The translations under genes and the position numbers were made by a program. A stretch of DNA of 64,000 nt, taken from NCBI GenBank assembly GCA_000179315.1, contig ADZZ01000278.1:62001-126000 (forward strand), given 5' to 3'. Of this stretch, positions 27,194 through 36,275 are shown in pieces (position 1 is the first letter of the stretch; every line of letters begins with the position of its first letter). This DNA is from a delta proteobacterium NaphS2 (GTDB lineage: Bacteria > Desulfobacterota > DSM-4660 > Desulfatiglandales > Desulfatiglandaceae). Below the pieces are notes generated by a model. The model was not told the origin of the DNA. It searched no databases and saw only the letters and a program-made list of their open reading frames with translations.

Positions 27194-28993
27194 CTACAAA
27201 CGGTCAAATAAATCGTTTAAAGAAAACATTTCGGCCTTCCTTTTGGTGCGATAAATGTAGTAGGCCACGAGGAGATTCCTTAGATAAGCAAAGAGCCAGG
27301 CAAACAGAAATCCCCAGAAGAAAGTGTAGGAAAACGCTATGAAAGCACCCTTGACAGTGACTGAATACCCCGCGAAATACTGGGAGAGAAGGGATAGATG
27401 AGGACCCACAACCTCCCCGCCCTTAATAATCAGCCACAGGGTGGCGATGAAAACCGTTAACCCCGAAACCGCTCCAACCGCAACTGCAAAGGCCAGTTTA
27501 TCCATCCTGCAAAAGGCCGTTTCCAAGATTTCCGTGGAAAGAGCGGCTGCAGCCCGCTCTTCCCTGTATTCCTCTAAATATTCTTCATCCTCATTCACAT
27601 TCCAGACATCATGCTGTTCGCCAAGTATATTTTTGGCCGCGAATATGCCTGTCAACATCGAATGATCCATGTTATTGTAGCGATGCATGCCATTGCGACC
27701 GATAGTTTGAAGATTTTGAATCCCATCCAAAAAGTGCTTAATTGTTTGAAGGTTATCCTTATAGCCCTCATCATAGACAGGATAGGCTTGAGACTGTCTG
27801 ACAACAAAACCATTGACTACTTCCCGGCCTTGGGCCAAACCCAGTTTTTCCAGCTCGCTGGTTGCTAGGGCAATCAACTGTTCATCCGGCATGATCCAGA
27901 TTTCGTCTCCTTCATTGCAGAAATATTCCATTCCGACACTGCTCATTTCAGGATCCGGCACCATCGCGGCACTCCAATTCTTGAAATTCTGAATGCGTCC
28001 AACCAGGACCTCAGGACTGTGAACATAGATCCACTGGTCCTTGAACAGTTCCTTTCTTCTCACTATTAAATTTACTATTAGAAATGAACGGTAAGAGAGG
28101 CCGTCTGCAGCATCCGTCACTTCGGAAGGCGTAATGCGGTGGAGCGCTCTGACCAGCCTATTGATAGGCATACTGGAAATTACATGATCTGCAGGAATAT
28201 CGTATGGTTGACCGTTTTTTGAAAAACTTACACCCACCACGCGGCCGTTTTCAGAGCCGATCTCCAAGACCTCGGAATCGAAATGGATTTGGCCACCTCC
28301 AGTTTCTATGGCCTGCTGAAAACTTCTCCACATCATTCCCGGGCCTTGCAACGGGTAAACGAATTGGTCGACTAAGGTTCTTGCCTTTTGCGTCCGGAGG
28401 ATCGCGTTGGAAAGTGCCGCCACTAGCGATAAACCTTTTATACGTTGCGCGGCCCAGTCGGCGCGGATTTGATTACAGGGAATGCCCCACACCTTTTCGG
28501 TATAGGTCTTGAAGAACGTCTTATATAGCCTTGAACCAAATCGGTTGGAAACCCATTGCTCGAACGTAGTGTCTTCCGTATTGAATTGGAGTTGCGCCCT
28601 GAGATAACTCAGCACGATCAGCACACTTTCAATGGGCCCGAGGTTGATGAGAGCGTTCGAGGGAACAAGTGGGTAATTGAAAAACCGGCCTTTGTAGTAA
28701 ATTCGCGACAGGCGTCGAACGTTTAGTAGGTTTTCTCCCAGCATTTTCTGCCAAAGACGGTTTATGTAGTCAATTTTGCTTAAAAAACGGTGACCCCCTA
28801 TGTCAAAGTAGTACCCGTCGCGGTTCTCGGTCCGAGAAATCCCGCCGACTGTACTGGATTTTTCAAACACAATAGGTTGAATACCACAACTGACCAAATC
28901 ATAGGCGGCACTTAGCCCTGCAGGGCCTGCGCCTATAATCACAATGGCTTCCTTGCCCTCATATTTTCCGTTTGCCAGGTTCTCAACTTCCAT
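27194..28993 (-). CDS. FAD-dependent oxidoreductase with a C-terminal membrane domain
   Basis: A 599-residue protein. Residues 1-485 form an FAD/NAD(P)-dependent oxidoreductase of the amine-oxidase / UDP-galactopyranose-mutase-like group, with IVIIGAGPAGLSAAYDL near residue 18, FEKSSTVGGISRTE, YFDIGGHRFLSK, and a C-terminal FAD motif around QTIGRNGMHRYNNMDHSM. Residues 497-599 add a two-helix membrane domain like that of the adjacent 110-residue protein. It starts 2 bases after the GT2 stop. In glycan clusters such enzymes often modify sugar nucleotides or lipid-linked sugars; the substrate is unknown. Confidence 0.8.
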   Translation of the reverse strand: MEVENLANGKYEGKEAIVIIGAGPAGLSAAYDLVSCGIQPIVFEKSSTVGGISRTENRDGYYFDIGGHRFLSKIDYINRLWQKMLGENLLNVRRLSRIYYKGRFFNYPLVPSNALINLGPIESVLIVLSYLRAQLQFNTEDTTFEQWVSNRFGSRLYKTFFKTYTEKVWGIPCNQIRADWAAQRIKGLSLVAALSNAILRTQKARTLVDQFVYPLQGPGMMWRSFQQAIETGGGQIHFDSEVLEIGSENGRVVGVSFSKNGQPYDIPADHVISSMPINRLVRALHRITPSEVTDAADGLSYRSFLIVNLIVRRKELFKDQWIYVHSPEVLVGRIQNFKNWSAAMVPDPEMSSVGMEYFCNEGDEIWIMPDEQLIALATSELEKLGLAQGREVVNGFVVRQSQAYPVYDEGYKDNLQTIKHFLDGIQNLQTIGRNGMHRYNNMDHSMLTGIFAAKNILGEQHDVWNVNEDEEYLEEYREERAAAALSTEILETAFCRMDKLAFAVAVGAVSGLTVFIATLWLIIKGGEVVGPHLSLLSQYFAGYSVTVKGAFIAFSYTFFWGFLFAWLFAYLRNLLVAYYIYRTKRKAEMFSLNDLFDRL

Positions 28994-28994
28994 A

Positions 28995-30023
28995 TCACTT
29001 GACGGCCATGGTGTGCGTGCGGAAAAGGCTTCCTATTTTTGACAACTGTCTGTGTCCCCAGACCAGTCCAAATGCCGCCGTGCTGTACAAATAATAGAAC
29101 CAGTGACATGACACCGCCTTTAAAGCGAAAAGAACCCCCCGCTTACTTGAAAGGTAACGATAGAGGTCCCAATTCAGGGCGAGCATCGCTACAATTACAC
29201 CCAAAATCGCTACCAAAGCCCAACCTGTGTAGAACGCGGCGCCCGCAGAAAGAACTCCGACCCAAATGAGCATGCCGCTGAATCGGTGACTCATTTTTAA
29301 GTTTAGGTCATTGATAATTGGATTTTCCTTGAGGATCAGGCGGCTCCAGGGGAAGGCGCGGCAAAAAAGATCGGTTTTTGAAAGGGAGATAAATCCCCAC
29401 CACTTCAGGTGCTTGATTTGAAGGGCCTTTAAAAGGCGAATCCTATGCCCGGCTTTTCTGACTCTATATCCCAGCTCAATATCTTCTATTGAAGGGCGGC
29501 GGTAAGTCTCATCGAACCCGCCCACGGCCCAAAATATTTCAGCCCTGATAGCGCCGCAGGCACCCCAGAAAGTCGACGCTTGTTCGGAAGCCGTTTGGTG
29601 AACATAATGGTGCAGCAAATTCTTATATTGGGAAAAAAAGTTGGTCTCATATGGGGCATCGTCATAAGACCCCAAGACTGCAGCCAGACCCGCATCGCCC
29701 TGGAAAGCGCGATTAATCTGGTTTAAGGCGTCCGGAGGAATTGTTACGTCCGCATCCACGAAGAAAAGAATATCACCTTTCGCGGTCCGAGCGCCAGCGT
29801 TCCGGGCACGCGCAGGACCGCCAGTTTCCGGCAACCTAATCACCCGCATTCCCAATTGTTCGGCCATACGCCAGGAGCCGTCTGTCTCTCCATCGGCCAC
29901 AACAATGACCTCTGCCGGCAAAGTTATTGCTTTCTGAACACTTTCCAGGCACAAACGGAATTTTTCGCCTCCATTGTGAACCGGTATTATTACCGAAATG
30001 TCAGGTTCCCGAACAGGGGCCAT
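28995..30023 (-). CDS. Family 2 glycosyltransferase with C-terminal membrane helices
   Basis: A 342-residue GT2 enzyme: ISVIIPVHNGGEKFRLCLESV, VADGETDGS, GPARARNAGARTAKGDILFFVDADV and a SIEDIELGYRV acceptor-side motif. Two or three hydrophobic helices lie near the C-terminus (about 250-320). It is tightly linked (2-base gap) to the FAD oxidoreductase. It likely extends a lipid-linked glycan at the membrane. Confidence 0.8.
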   Translation of the reverse strand: MAPVREPDISVIIPVHNGGEKFRLCLESVQKAITLPAEVIVVADGETDGSWRMAEQLGMRVIRLPETGGPARARNAGARTAKGDILFFVDADVTIPPDALNQINRAFQGDAGLAAVLGSYDDAPYETNFFSQYKNLLHHYVHQTASEQASTFWGACGAIRAEIFWAVGGFDETYRRPSIEDIELGYRVRKAGHRIRLLKALQIKHLKWWGFISLSKTDLFCRAFPWSRLILKENPIINDLNLKMSHRFSGMLIWVGVLSAGAAFYTGWALVAILGVIVAMLALNWDLYRYLSSKRGVLFALKAVSCHWFYYLYSTAAFGLVWGHRQLSKIGSLFRTHTMAVK

Positions 30024-30167
30024 TGCATTGCCAGTCCATAGGTGAAAACTTGCTTTTTCCCTGACATCCGGTTAAAAGGTTGGACGATCGATGGGAAAGG
30101 TGGATGCCCGCCAGACAAGATGATTCTACCCTCGCAACATGCCCAAGTCAAGCCCAATGCTATCGGT

Positions 30168-31538
30168 TTATGGCGTATACACCCATCTGGAAAAAAGGAA
30201 CGTCCGCAGTATCGACACGGCCTTCCCAGGCATCACAAAGAAGTTGTTTCTGGCGATTTCGAGAAAGCTTACGGGACCAGAAGATGGAATGAGGCGGGCG
30301 CCGTATTGCAGCATCAGTCCCAGGTTCCAAAGGATGAACACAGCGCACACTCCCAAGACCATTTGCCTACTCGTTCTTTTCTCCAGCCACTTCAACGCAA
30401 CGGCCAGGCCAAAGGTGAGTATAAGCGCCATATTCACGAACATTCGGTGCCCAAAACTCTGTCCCGCGCTCCAGCCGCCTATGGAAGAAACCAACCCTAC
30501 CTGGCAGAGGAAAATCAACACGAAGATCGCCAACAGAAAGCGCAGCCGTGAAAGGGTCGATATCCCGAGCAGCAGTCCCAGAAAACTTATCAGGGTTACG
30601 GGTGTCCAAAGGAATAGTCCATGGTTGGACGAAAACAGAACCTTAGCGAAAAGACCGACCCGCCAAAGCAAGCTACTCCCGTGTTCAACCGCTCCTCCTA
30701 CCTGGTAATGGTCAACGAGGGAGTAAAGATATCCATGTTGATAAAGCAGCATAGTGGCTTGCGGTGCCAGGCCGACGGCAAAGGCAGCCAAGTAAAGAAT
30801 ATGCTTGGATGCCAAGGCAGAAAGGCACCGCCACTTCCCGGATCTTCCGGCATCCAGGTAGTCTCGCAAGCCGTATGCAAGCGGAATCAGCATGAAAAGG
30901 CCGTTTTGATAGCGCACCATGACCATTAGTGACGAAACAAGCCCCAGCAAGATCCATTGCCCCCAATCCCGCCCATTTTTTGTCCGATGCCAATACCAGA
31001 TGAATAATGTGACCGCAAAAAGGGAAACAGCGTGGGACATGCTGGCTTCAATGTACATGTAATAGAACACTGAGGAAGAGAGCCAAAATGTAATTGTGGA
31101 AACCATCGCGGTGCGACGATCGAAATAGTTACGAAGCAATGCGTATATCATCAGCAGAGCAAGGAAACCATAGATCGCCGAAGCCAGATTGACAAGATAG
31201 ACGTAAGGCATGGCGTATCCGTCTTGGGGAAGTCCGGCGGTTTTCGCCACGAGATGCCCCACCAGGGCAAAGGGTGTCCAAAACAGGGCCGTTCCGACGG
31301 GATACTGCGAATAGTGGACGCCCGTTCCGGGATCCAACCTGATGGAACTGATCTCATAGAATTGACTGAAGTGCTCCTTTTCATTTTGCAGCTCCGAATC
31401 CCGGTCGATTATCCAGGAACGAACATAAGCATAGTAGCCCGTGCCGTCGTTGGAGTGTATATATGGGGTGAGCACCAGCGGCGTTAGAACAAGGAAAAGT
31501 CCCCACAGTAGAAGCGGGATTTTTTGAGTTTCGAGCAT
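30168..31538 (-). CDS. Polytopic membrane glycosyltransferase-like protein (GT39/GT87 type)
   Basis: About 456 residues with roughly 10 to 12 hydrophobic helices and an early periplasmic loop with acidic residues (HSNDGTGYYAYVRSWIIDRDSE), as in GT-C fold enzymes that use polyprenyl-phosphate sugars. The frame opens with GTG at 31550, but an ATG at 31538 is preceded by GAGGGAGG, so I start there. It belongs to the leftward glycan cluster. Donor and acceptor are unknown. Confidence 0.65.
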   Translation of the reverse strand: MLETQKIPLLLWGLFLVLTPLVLTPYIHSNDGTGYYAYVRSWIIDRDSELQNEKEHFSQFYEISSIRLDPGTGVHYSQYPVGTALFWTPFALVGHLVAKTAGLPQDGYAMPYVYLVNLASAIYGFLALLMIYALLRNYFDRRTAMVSTITFWLSSSVFYYMYIEASMSHAVSLFAVTLFIWYWHRTKNGRDWGQWILLGLVSSLMVMVRYQNGLFMLIPLAYGLRDYLDAGRSGKWRCLSALASKHILYLAAFAVGLAPQATMLLYQHGYLYSLVDHYQVGGAVEHGSSLLWRVGLFAKVLFSSNHGLFLWTPVTLISFLGLLLGISTLSRLRFLLAIFVLIFLCQVGLVSSIGGWSAGQSFGHRMFVNMALILTFGLAVALKWLEKRTSRQMVLGVCAVFILWNLGLMLQYGARLIPSSGPVSFLEIARNNFFVMPGKAVSILRTFLFSRWVYTP

Positions 31539-31550
31539 GACCTCCCTCAC

Positions 31551-32187
31551 CAGTTAAAGAATATCCTTATGCAGATAGCCCCAATGTCAGTAGTAGTTAA
31601 GAGCCTTCGACTTTCGTAGCAAAAATGCTACCTATTATCCTGCCGAGAACGCCTCTCCATAAGATAGCCCAATAGACTTGCGAACTGGGACAGAAGCAGT
31701 AGGGCCTCGGACAAAATAACTTCTTTGTACTTTTTTCTAACGAACGGATAGGTTAAAAGTTTTGCGTAAAATGCTTTAGATTCGAGGCGCATTGGTAACT
31801 CGTGGCGCTCCGCGCGGAACAAGTGAAAACGAAAGGCACCACGACCATAGTTGAAGTGCTGTCGAAAGTAAGTCCGAAGTCCGAGTGGATTGACATGTTG
31901 GACAGCTTAGCAGGTTTCCAACCCATCACGCCATCCTGCAACCTGCAATCTCTTTTTCAAGAACGCTTCTCTGATCTTCCAGCTCTTCGATGATCTGCAG
32001 CTGGTGAGGTTGCACGGAGTGGGCCGGAAGGGCTTTTTTACGGTCCGGCAATTGGGCTTTTGAGGAAAAGGATGCCATTTAATCTAATTTTCGTCATCTG
32101 TTTCTATTCGTGATTCAAACCGTCCCGATTCAAAAACTTTCGATTCTGCCGTGATCGGGATGGTCGGGGCCGAGCGCCTATTGTCTT
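31551..32187. other. 637-base stretch without an intact gene
   Basis: It holds the glycosyltransferase remnant described separately (31628-31900). Further right, around 31930-32050, a minus-strand frame reads KALPAHSVQPHQLQIIEELEDQRSVLEKEI before a stop, possibly the tail of another lost gene. No promoter, terminator or RNA gene stands out. Confidence 0.5.
31628..31900 (-). pseudogene. C-terminal remnant of a family 2 glycosyltransferase
   Basis: On the minus strand the frame reads VNPLGLRTYFRQHFNYGRGAFRFH, then RAERHELP, then a helical tail ending at a stop near 31628. The block LRTYFRQHFNYGRGAFRFH is typical of the C-terminal part of GT2 enzymes. A TAA precedes it in frame near 31900 and no catalytic domain is present, so only the last third or so of a gene survives. 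Confidence 0.6.
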
Positions 32188-32985
32188 CTAGCCGCTATGT
32201 TGCTTCTTTAAAAAGCTTAGTAGACAGGAATTAAACAGCTCAGCCTGTTCGATATTGGAAAGATGTGCGGCGGACGGTAATATTTCCAACTTGGCGTTGG
32301 GGATACGTGCGTGAATAGCCTCTGAAGCGGCCACCGGCGTTCCGGTATCATCTTCGCCCACAAGTATTAAGGAAGGGAGTTTGATTTCAGAAAGCCGATC
32401 AACATAATCAAGGCCCAAAATGGCTTCGCTGCATCCGATGTAACCCGTTACCGGTGTCGCCAAAAATTGCTTTCGAATCAGGTCGATGGCGGGTGAATTT
32501 GCTTTGAGATAGGACAAAGTAAACCAGCGCTGTAACGTGCCTTCAACCAGTGCCGGCATACCTTTTTCACGGGCAGTTTGTTCGCGCTCTTTAAACATCG
32601 GTCGGGCTTCTTTGGGAATAACAGGGGCTGTATCACATAACACCAGGCTTTTTAGACGGCTGGCATAATTTAGCCCCAGGCATTGGCCGATCATGCCGCC
32701 GATGGATAATCCAACGAAATGCACGGCATTCATTCCGAGTGCATCCAGCAACCCTATTACATCAGCGGCCAGTTGGTCCAGGTTGTAGGCGCCTTCCGGT
32801 GCATCACTTTGGCCGTGGCCGCGCATGTCATATCTTAGAACCCGAAAATATGGTTCCAAAGCTTGAAGCTGAGGATTCCACATGGCCATACCCGAGCCTA
32901 AGGAGTGGCTCAGTACCACTACCGATGCGTCTTCTTTTCCTGACAGTTCACAATTGATTTGAATCCCATTGGCTTCTATTCGCAT
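32188..32985 (-). CDS. Alpha/beta hydrolase, 3-oxoadipate enol-lactonase-like
   Basis: About 265 residues. SHSLGSGMAMWNPQ, YDMRGHGQSDAP, the nucleophile elbow VGLSIGGMIGQ (serine), VGEDDTGTPV (acid) and SAAHLSNIEQ (histidine) give the full Ser-Asp-His triad of the PcaD group. The ATG at 32985 has AAGGAG nine bases upstream, better than the frame's first ATG at 33012. PcaD opens the enol-lactone in aromatic catabolism, but no other pca gene is present and the gene lies between mobile-element remnants, so substrate assignment is weak. Confidence 0.75.
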   Translation of the reverse strand: MRIEANGIQINCELSGKEDASVVVLSHSLGSGMAMWNPQLQALEPYFRVLRYDMRGHGQSDAPEGAYNLDQLAADVIGLLDALGMNAVHFVGLSIGGMIGQCLGLNYASRLKSLVLCDTAPVIPKEARPMFKEREQTAREKGMPALVEGTLQRWFTLSYLKANSPAIDLIRKQFLATPVTGYIGCSEAILGLDYVDRLSEIKLPSLILVGEDDTGTPVAASEAIHARIPNAKLEILPSAAHLSNIEQAELFNSCLLSFLKKQHSG

Positions 32986-33042
32986 GGCTATCGACTCCTT
33001 GATTGAAATCATACCCCAATTTCGGGGATGCGTTCCGGTAGA

Positions 33043-33465
33043 TTACGCAGAGACATCTCTCCCATGATGTTTTGGGAAATACGAGTGGGATATACGGCAC
33101 TGAGCATTTCCTGATATGGGCCTATAGATATTCGCAGATGAATCGAATTCGAATCCCCATCGATTGAGCGTCCTTGCCAATGTGGCAATATGAAATGGTT
33201 CTTCTTCCGTGGATCGCTCTTTAAGAAAACCCGCAATATCAGAAAGAGTTATGTACTGCCCCTGTTTATTTGCTGATCGAATATAGCTCCGAACGGCTTC
33301 CTGATGCGTTGTGCTGACGGCGTGTCCTGGACGACCGCGCATCTTTGCCGGCTCATCCAGCAAGTCAGGATCACGATTGTAATCCGCCATGATTCTCTTT
33401 ACTGTCGCAACACCGATGCCAAACGCATCAGCAGTGCGTTTCACACTCGGCTCCTTCGGTTTCAA
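33043..33465 (-). pseudogene. Transposase N-terminal (helix-turn-helix) remnant
   Basis: The frame gives KPKEPSVKRTADAFGIGVATVKRIMADYNRDP, a helix-turn-helix, then MRGRPGHAVSTTHQEAVRSYI and LARTLNRWGFEF, as in the N-terminal DNA-binding part of IS630-like transposases. The frame continues upstream as VSVKKYFDAKK without an ATG, and after WGFEF the sequence diverges and ends, with no DDE domain. It is a truncated element. Confidence 0.6.
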
Positions 33466-33548
33466 CTTCTTTGCATCAAAATATTTCTTTACTGAAACAA
33501 CAGCTAAGCGTCAGCGGCAGATATTCTTTCTTAAGGGGTGTAAGGCGC

Positions 33549-34967
33549 CTAGCTTTCGGTTGTCAACCGCTTTAGCTCTTCACACAGACGCTCCACCTGG
33601 TCCACGGTCTCCTCCATTGAACCATCGTTTTCGATGACCCAATCGGCGAACCCCGTTTTTTCCTTCACCGGTAATTGACTGGCGATAATGCGCGAGGCTT
33701 CCGCCTCGTCGATGCCGTCCCGCTCCATGAGCCTTCTTTTCTGGGTCTTAGGGCTGACGGACACCACGATGATCTTCTGAAAAAGGTACATGAGGTTCAG
33801 TTCCACCAAAAGGGGAATGTCCACGATCACAATGGCCGCCGGGTCATCATCACCGATTTCTTTCAACTGCCGAAAGAATTCCTCGTAGATTCTGGGATGG
33901 GTGAATCCTTCAAGTTTTTTTCGTTTCTCCATGTCCTTGAACACGATATCGGAGATTTTCTTTCGGTCCAGGGTACCGTCCTCCTGGCATACCTGGGTGC
34001 CGAAAAATTTCACCGCGTCATTGTAGGCGGGTTTGCCAGGTTCCACCACCTGGCGCGCGATGAGGTCAAAATCGATCAGCCTGGCCCCCAGCTGAGCCAG
34101 TTTGGATGAAACCGTACTTTTCCCGCTGGCAATGACACCCGTGAGGCCGGCGACCAGCCCATTGGGAATGGCGCCGCGGATGCTCTCGATTTTTTCTTCG
34201 AGGGTGGTATAGGCCACGGGCAAAACCGAATCCAGATTCCCTTCAGCCCCTGCGAAACTGATGGGATACCTCACCCCCCTGCGATAAAGGACCTCGAGAC
34301 CTCTGAGTGCTTTTTCCATATAATTTGCCGGAAGGGCCATGACCAGTTCGTCGTCCTGGGCGTGACCGTAACGCCGTTCCCCGTAGCAGGGGATGGAGAG
34401 CTGGGGTTTGTCGGTCAGATAACACCGTCCAATGGCATCCGAGCATGAAGATTCGCCCACACAATGAAAGTCCATGACTTCGTAGTCTTCAAACTGAAGA
34501 GCATTGATCAACAAAATCATCTGGGCGGGGTTGCCGTAAATGAGCACGATGTCCGGTTCAAAGGGGTCATACACCAGGGGTGCCATGGCCACGGCCTCAT
34601 ATTTTCCGAAGGGAATCCTGGGAATGGCCGCTTCAAATCGTTTGCCGTCCTCTTTGGTTTGCACCCACACGATGGACCGGAAGGTTCCGTCGCTGTGACA
34701 TGACGGCAGCTCGTTAAGTCCCAAAATGGATGAACATGTGGGGAGCCTGAAATCTTCCGCGTCGGCGCCCACGGTCCAGTCAAAATTGCGAACCAGATTG
34801 ATCAGTTGGCACATGGAGACTTTGTTTTCGGGCCTTCTTAAGAACGGAACTTCCTGCAACTGTTCTTTTTTTTCCAGCATCTTCATGGCCACCGGAAAAG
34901 ACCTGAGCCTCAATAATATTTCCATCCGGCGCACCAGCTTTTGCCATTTGTCTTTTTCCTGGGTCAT
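33549..34967 (-). CDS. coaE: Fusion of a DUF169 domain and dephospho-CoA kinase
   Basis: A 472-residue fusion. Residues 1-250 resemble DUF169 proteins: FPVAMKML, VSMCQLINLVR, CSSILGLNELP, and LPANYMEKALRGLEV. Residues 272-472 are a complete CoaE, the last step of coenzyme A synthesis: the P-loop is GLTGVIASGKST (277-285 core), then DFDLIARQVVEPG, THPRIYEEF, VIVDIPLLVE and RRLMERDGI. No stop or frameshift separates the two. It is the last gene of a leftward run with the PHP and DUF2889-type genes. If this is the only coaE in the genome, it is essential. Confidence 0.85.
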   Translation of the reverse strand: MTQEKDKWQKLVRRMEILLRLRSFPVAMKMLEKKEQLQEVPFLRRPENKVSMCQLINLVRNFDWTVGADAEDFRLPTCSSILGLNELPSCHSDGTFRSIVWVQTKEDGKRFEAAIPRIPFGKYEAVAMAPLVYDPFEPDIVLIYGNPAQMILLINALQFEDYEVMDFHCVGESSCSDAIGRCYLTDKPQLSIPCYGERRYGHAQDDELVMALPANYMEKALRGLEVLYRRGVRYPISFAGAEGNLDSVLPVAYTTLEEKIESIRGAIPNGLVAGLTGVIASGKSTVSSKLAQLGARLIDFDLIARQVVEPGKPAYNDAVKFFGTQVCQEDGTLDRKKISDIVFKDMEKRKKLEGFTHPRIYEEFFRQLKEIGDDDPAAIVIVDIPLLVELNLMYLFQKIIVVSVSPKTQKRRLMERDGIDEAEASRIIASQLPVKEKTGFADWVIENDGSMEETVDQVERLCEELKRLTTES

Positions 34968-35000
34968 TTTTCTCTCCTTAAATGTATCAACCGCGAATGG

Positions 35001-36149
35001 TTATCCTTTTTGATGGTTTCTGAAAATAACTGGCACCGCGTCTCCAGCCATCAGTGCCGTGATCAGTTCATCTTCATCATGAATGGTTTTGCTGAAGCGT
35101 GTGGCATAAACGCCCACCTCTTCAGCCAGATGGGCGTCGCTGCCCCCGGTGACAGGCATTTTGAGGGTTTCGGCCACTTGGCTGCAGAAATTGTTTTCAC
35201 TTACAGTCACCTTGCTGTTGAGAGTCTCTATTCCGTCCACCAAGTTAAACATGGGTCGGGCCGCAGCCCTGTCCACATCGAGACCCAATTTGTCTCCGCT
35301 CACCGCCAGAAAACCGCGAAAGGGGTGGGCCGCGATCATAAAGCCATCCACGGTCGCCACTTTTTCGGCCAGGTCGTTTAGCGAAATGATTCCCTCTATG
35401 TTTTCATTCAGCCCGAAAACCAACATGTCGCCCTGTACGGTGGTGATTTCGTTGCCCCGGAGCACCAGGAATTGATGTCGCTCCCGAAGGGCCGCAACGA
35501 CATCGGGGTCCCACTGATGATTGTGATCCGTAAGACAGATGCCGTCCAGGCCGACGTGTTTGGCTTCCTCGATGATGTCGTCCACCGCGGATGACGCGCA
35601 GGGGGAAGCCGGGGAGGTGTGTACATGAAGATCAAGTGTGAATCCGTCGGGGGCATCTTCCAACTGCTCAAAGGGGATGCGGGATTCTTTTTTGATGCGC
35701 TGTGGACGCTTTGCTTTTTGGGGACGGATATTTTGCGGTGTGATGCACGATTGGGATGACGGGGATGCATCCACATCCGCGTGGGCATTGTTTTCCGAAC
35801 CCTCAATATTCCGTTTTGTCTTAACAACAGCGTCCGAACACTCCAGTATCAGATTGGCAAAGTGCCGGCAGGCCTTGCGGCCGACTATTTTGTGGATATT
35901 CTGGCTGAACCCTTCATCCGTGAGGCAAAGCCCCACCGCTCCCTGAAGCGGTTCTTCAGCCCGCGGACAGTCGGGGGTGGTGTAGCGGGTCAAATGGCCT
36001 TCGATCCATTGGATGGTCATATCGGCGCCGTTTACCTGAAAGGTAGTATTCAGACTGTATATGTGGTCGTCCAAAAAGCCATGGGCCACATAGGTATCCT
36101 CAGTGGGAATTTCTATACTCACCATTTTGTTTCGCATGTACGTCAGCAT
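35001..36149 (-). CDS. DUF2889-like domain fused to a PHP phosphoesterase domain
   Basis: About 382 residues. The N-terminal part (VSIEIPTEDTYVAHGFLDDHIYSL, MTIQWIEGHLTR, TTPDCPRA, HKIVGRKACRH) resembles DUF2889. A charged linker with poly-Ser and basic residues follows. The C-terminal PHP domain has LDLHVHTSPASPC, GICLTDHNH, IAAHPFRG and VTGGSDAH, the metal-binding histidines and aspartates of this phosphoesterase fold. The ATG at 36149 has AAGGAG ten bases upstream; a longer frame to 36269 would overlap the upstream gene's intergenic region and is not preferred. Substrate unknown. Confidence 0.72.
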   Translation of the reverse strand: MLTYMRNKMVSIEIPTEDTYVAHGFLDDHIYSLNTTFQVNGADMTIQWIEGHLTRYTTPDCPRAEEPLQGAVGLCLTDEGFSQNIHKIVGRKACRHFANLILECSDAVVKTKRNIEGSENNAHADVDASPSSQSCITPQNIRPQKAKRPQRIKKESRIPFEQLEDAPDGFTLDLHVHTSPASPCASSAVDDIIEEAKHVGLDGICLTDHNHQWDPDVVAALRERHQFLVLRGNEITTVQGDMLVFGLNENIEGIISLNDLAEKVATVDGFMIAAHPFRGFLAVSGDKLGLDVDRAAARPMFNLVDGIETLNSKVTVSENNFCSQVAETLKMPVTGGSDAHLAEEVGVYATRFSKTIHDEDELITALMAGDAVPVIFRNHQKG

Positions 36150-36275
36150 TTGATCGAGTCTCCTTCTTTTACAGAGCAATCCCAGCGGGCAAGCAGTTAT
36201 GGTGTTTCCGGAGCGTGCAAAGGCCGCAATGGCGTAACGCCTTGGCGTCTTCGTGTGACGCTTCTCCAAATGACG

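Noticed and set aside
31561-32160. tRNA or small RNA genes in the longer gaps
   Set aside because: No cloverleaf arms, CCA ends or strong hairpins with T-runs were found by eye; a covariance search was not possible.
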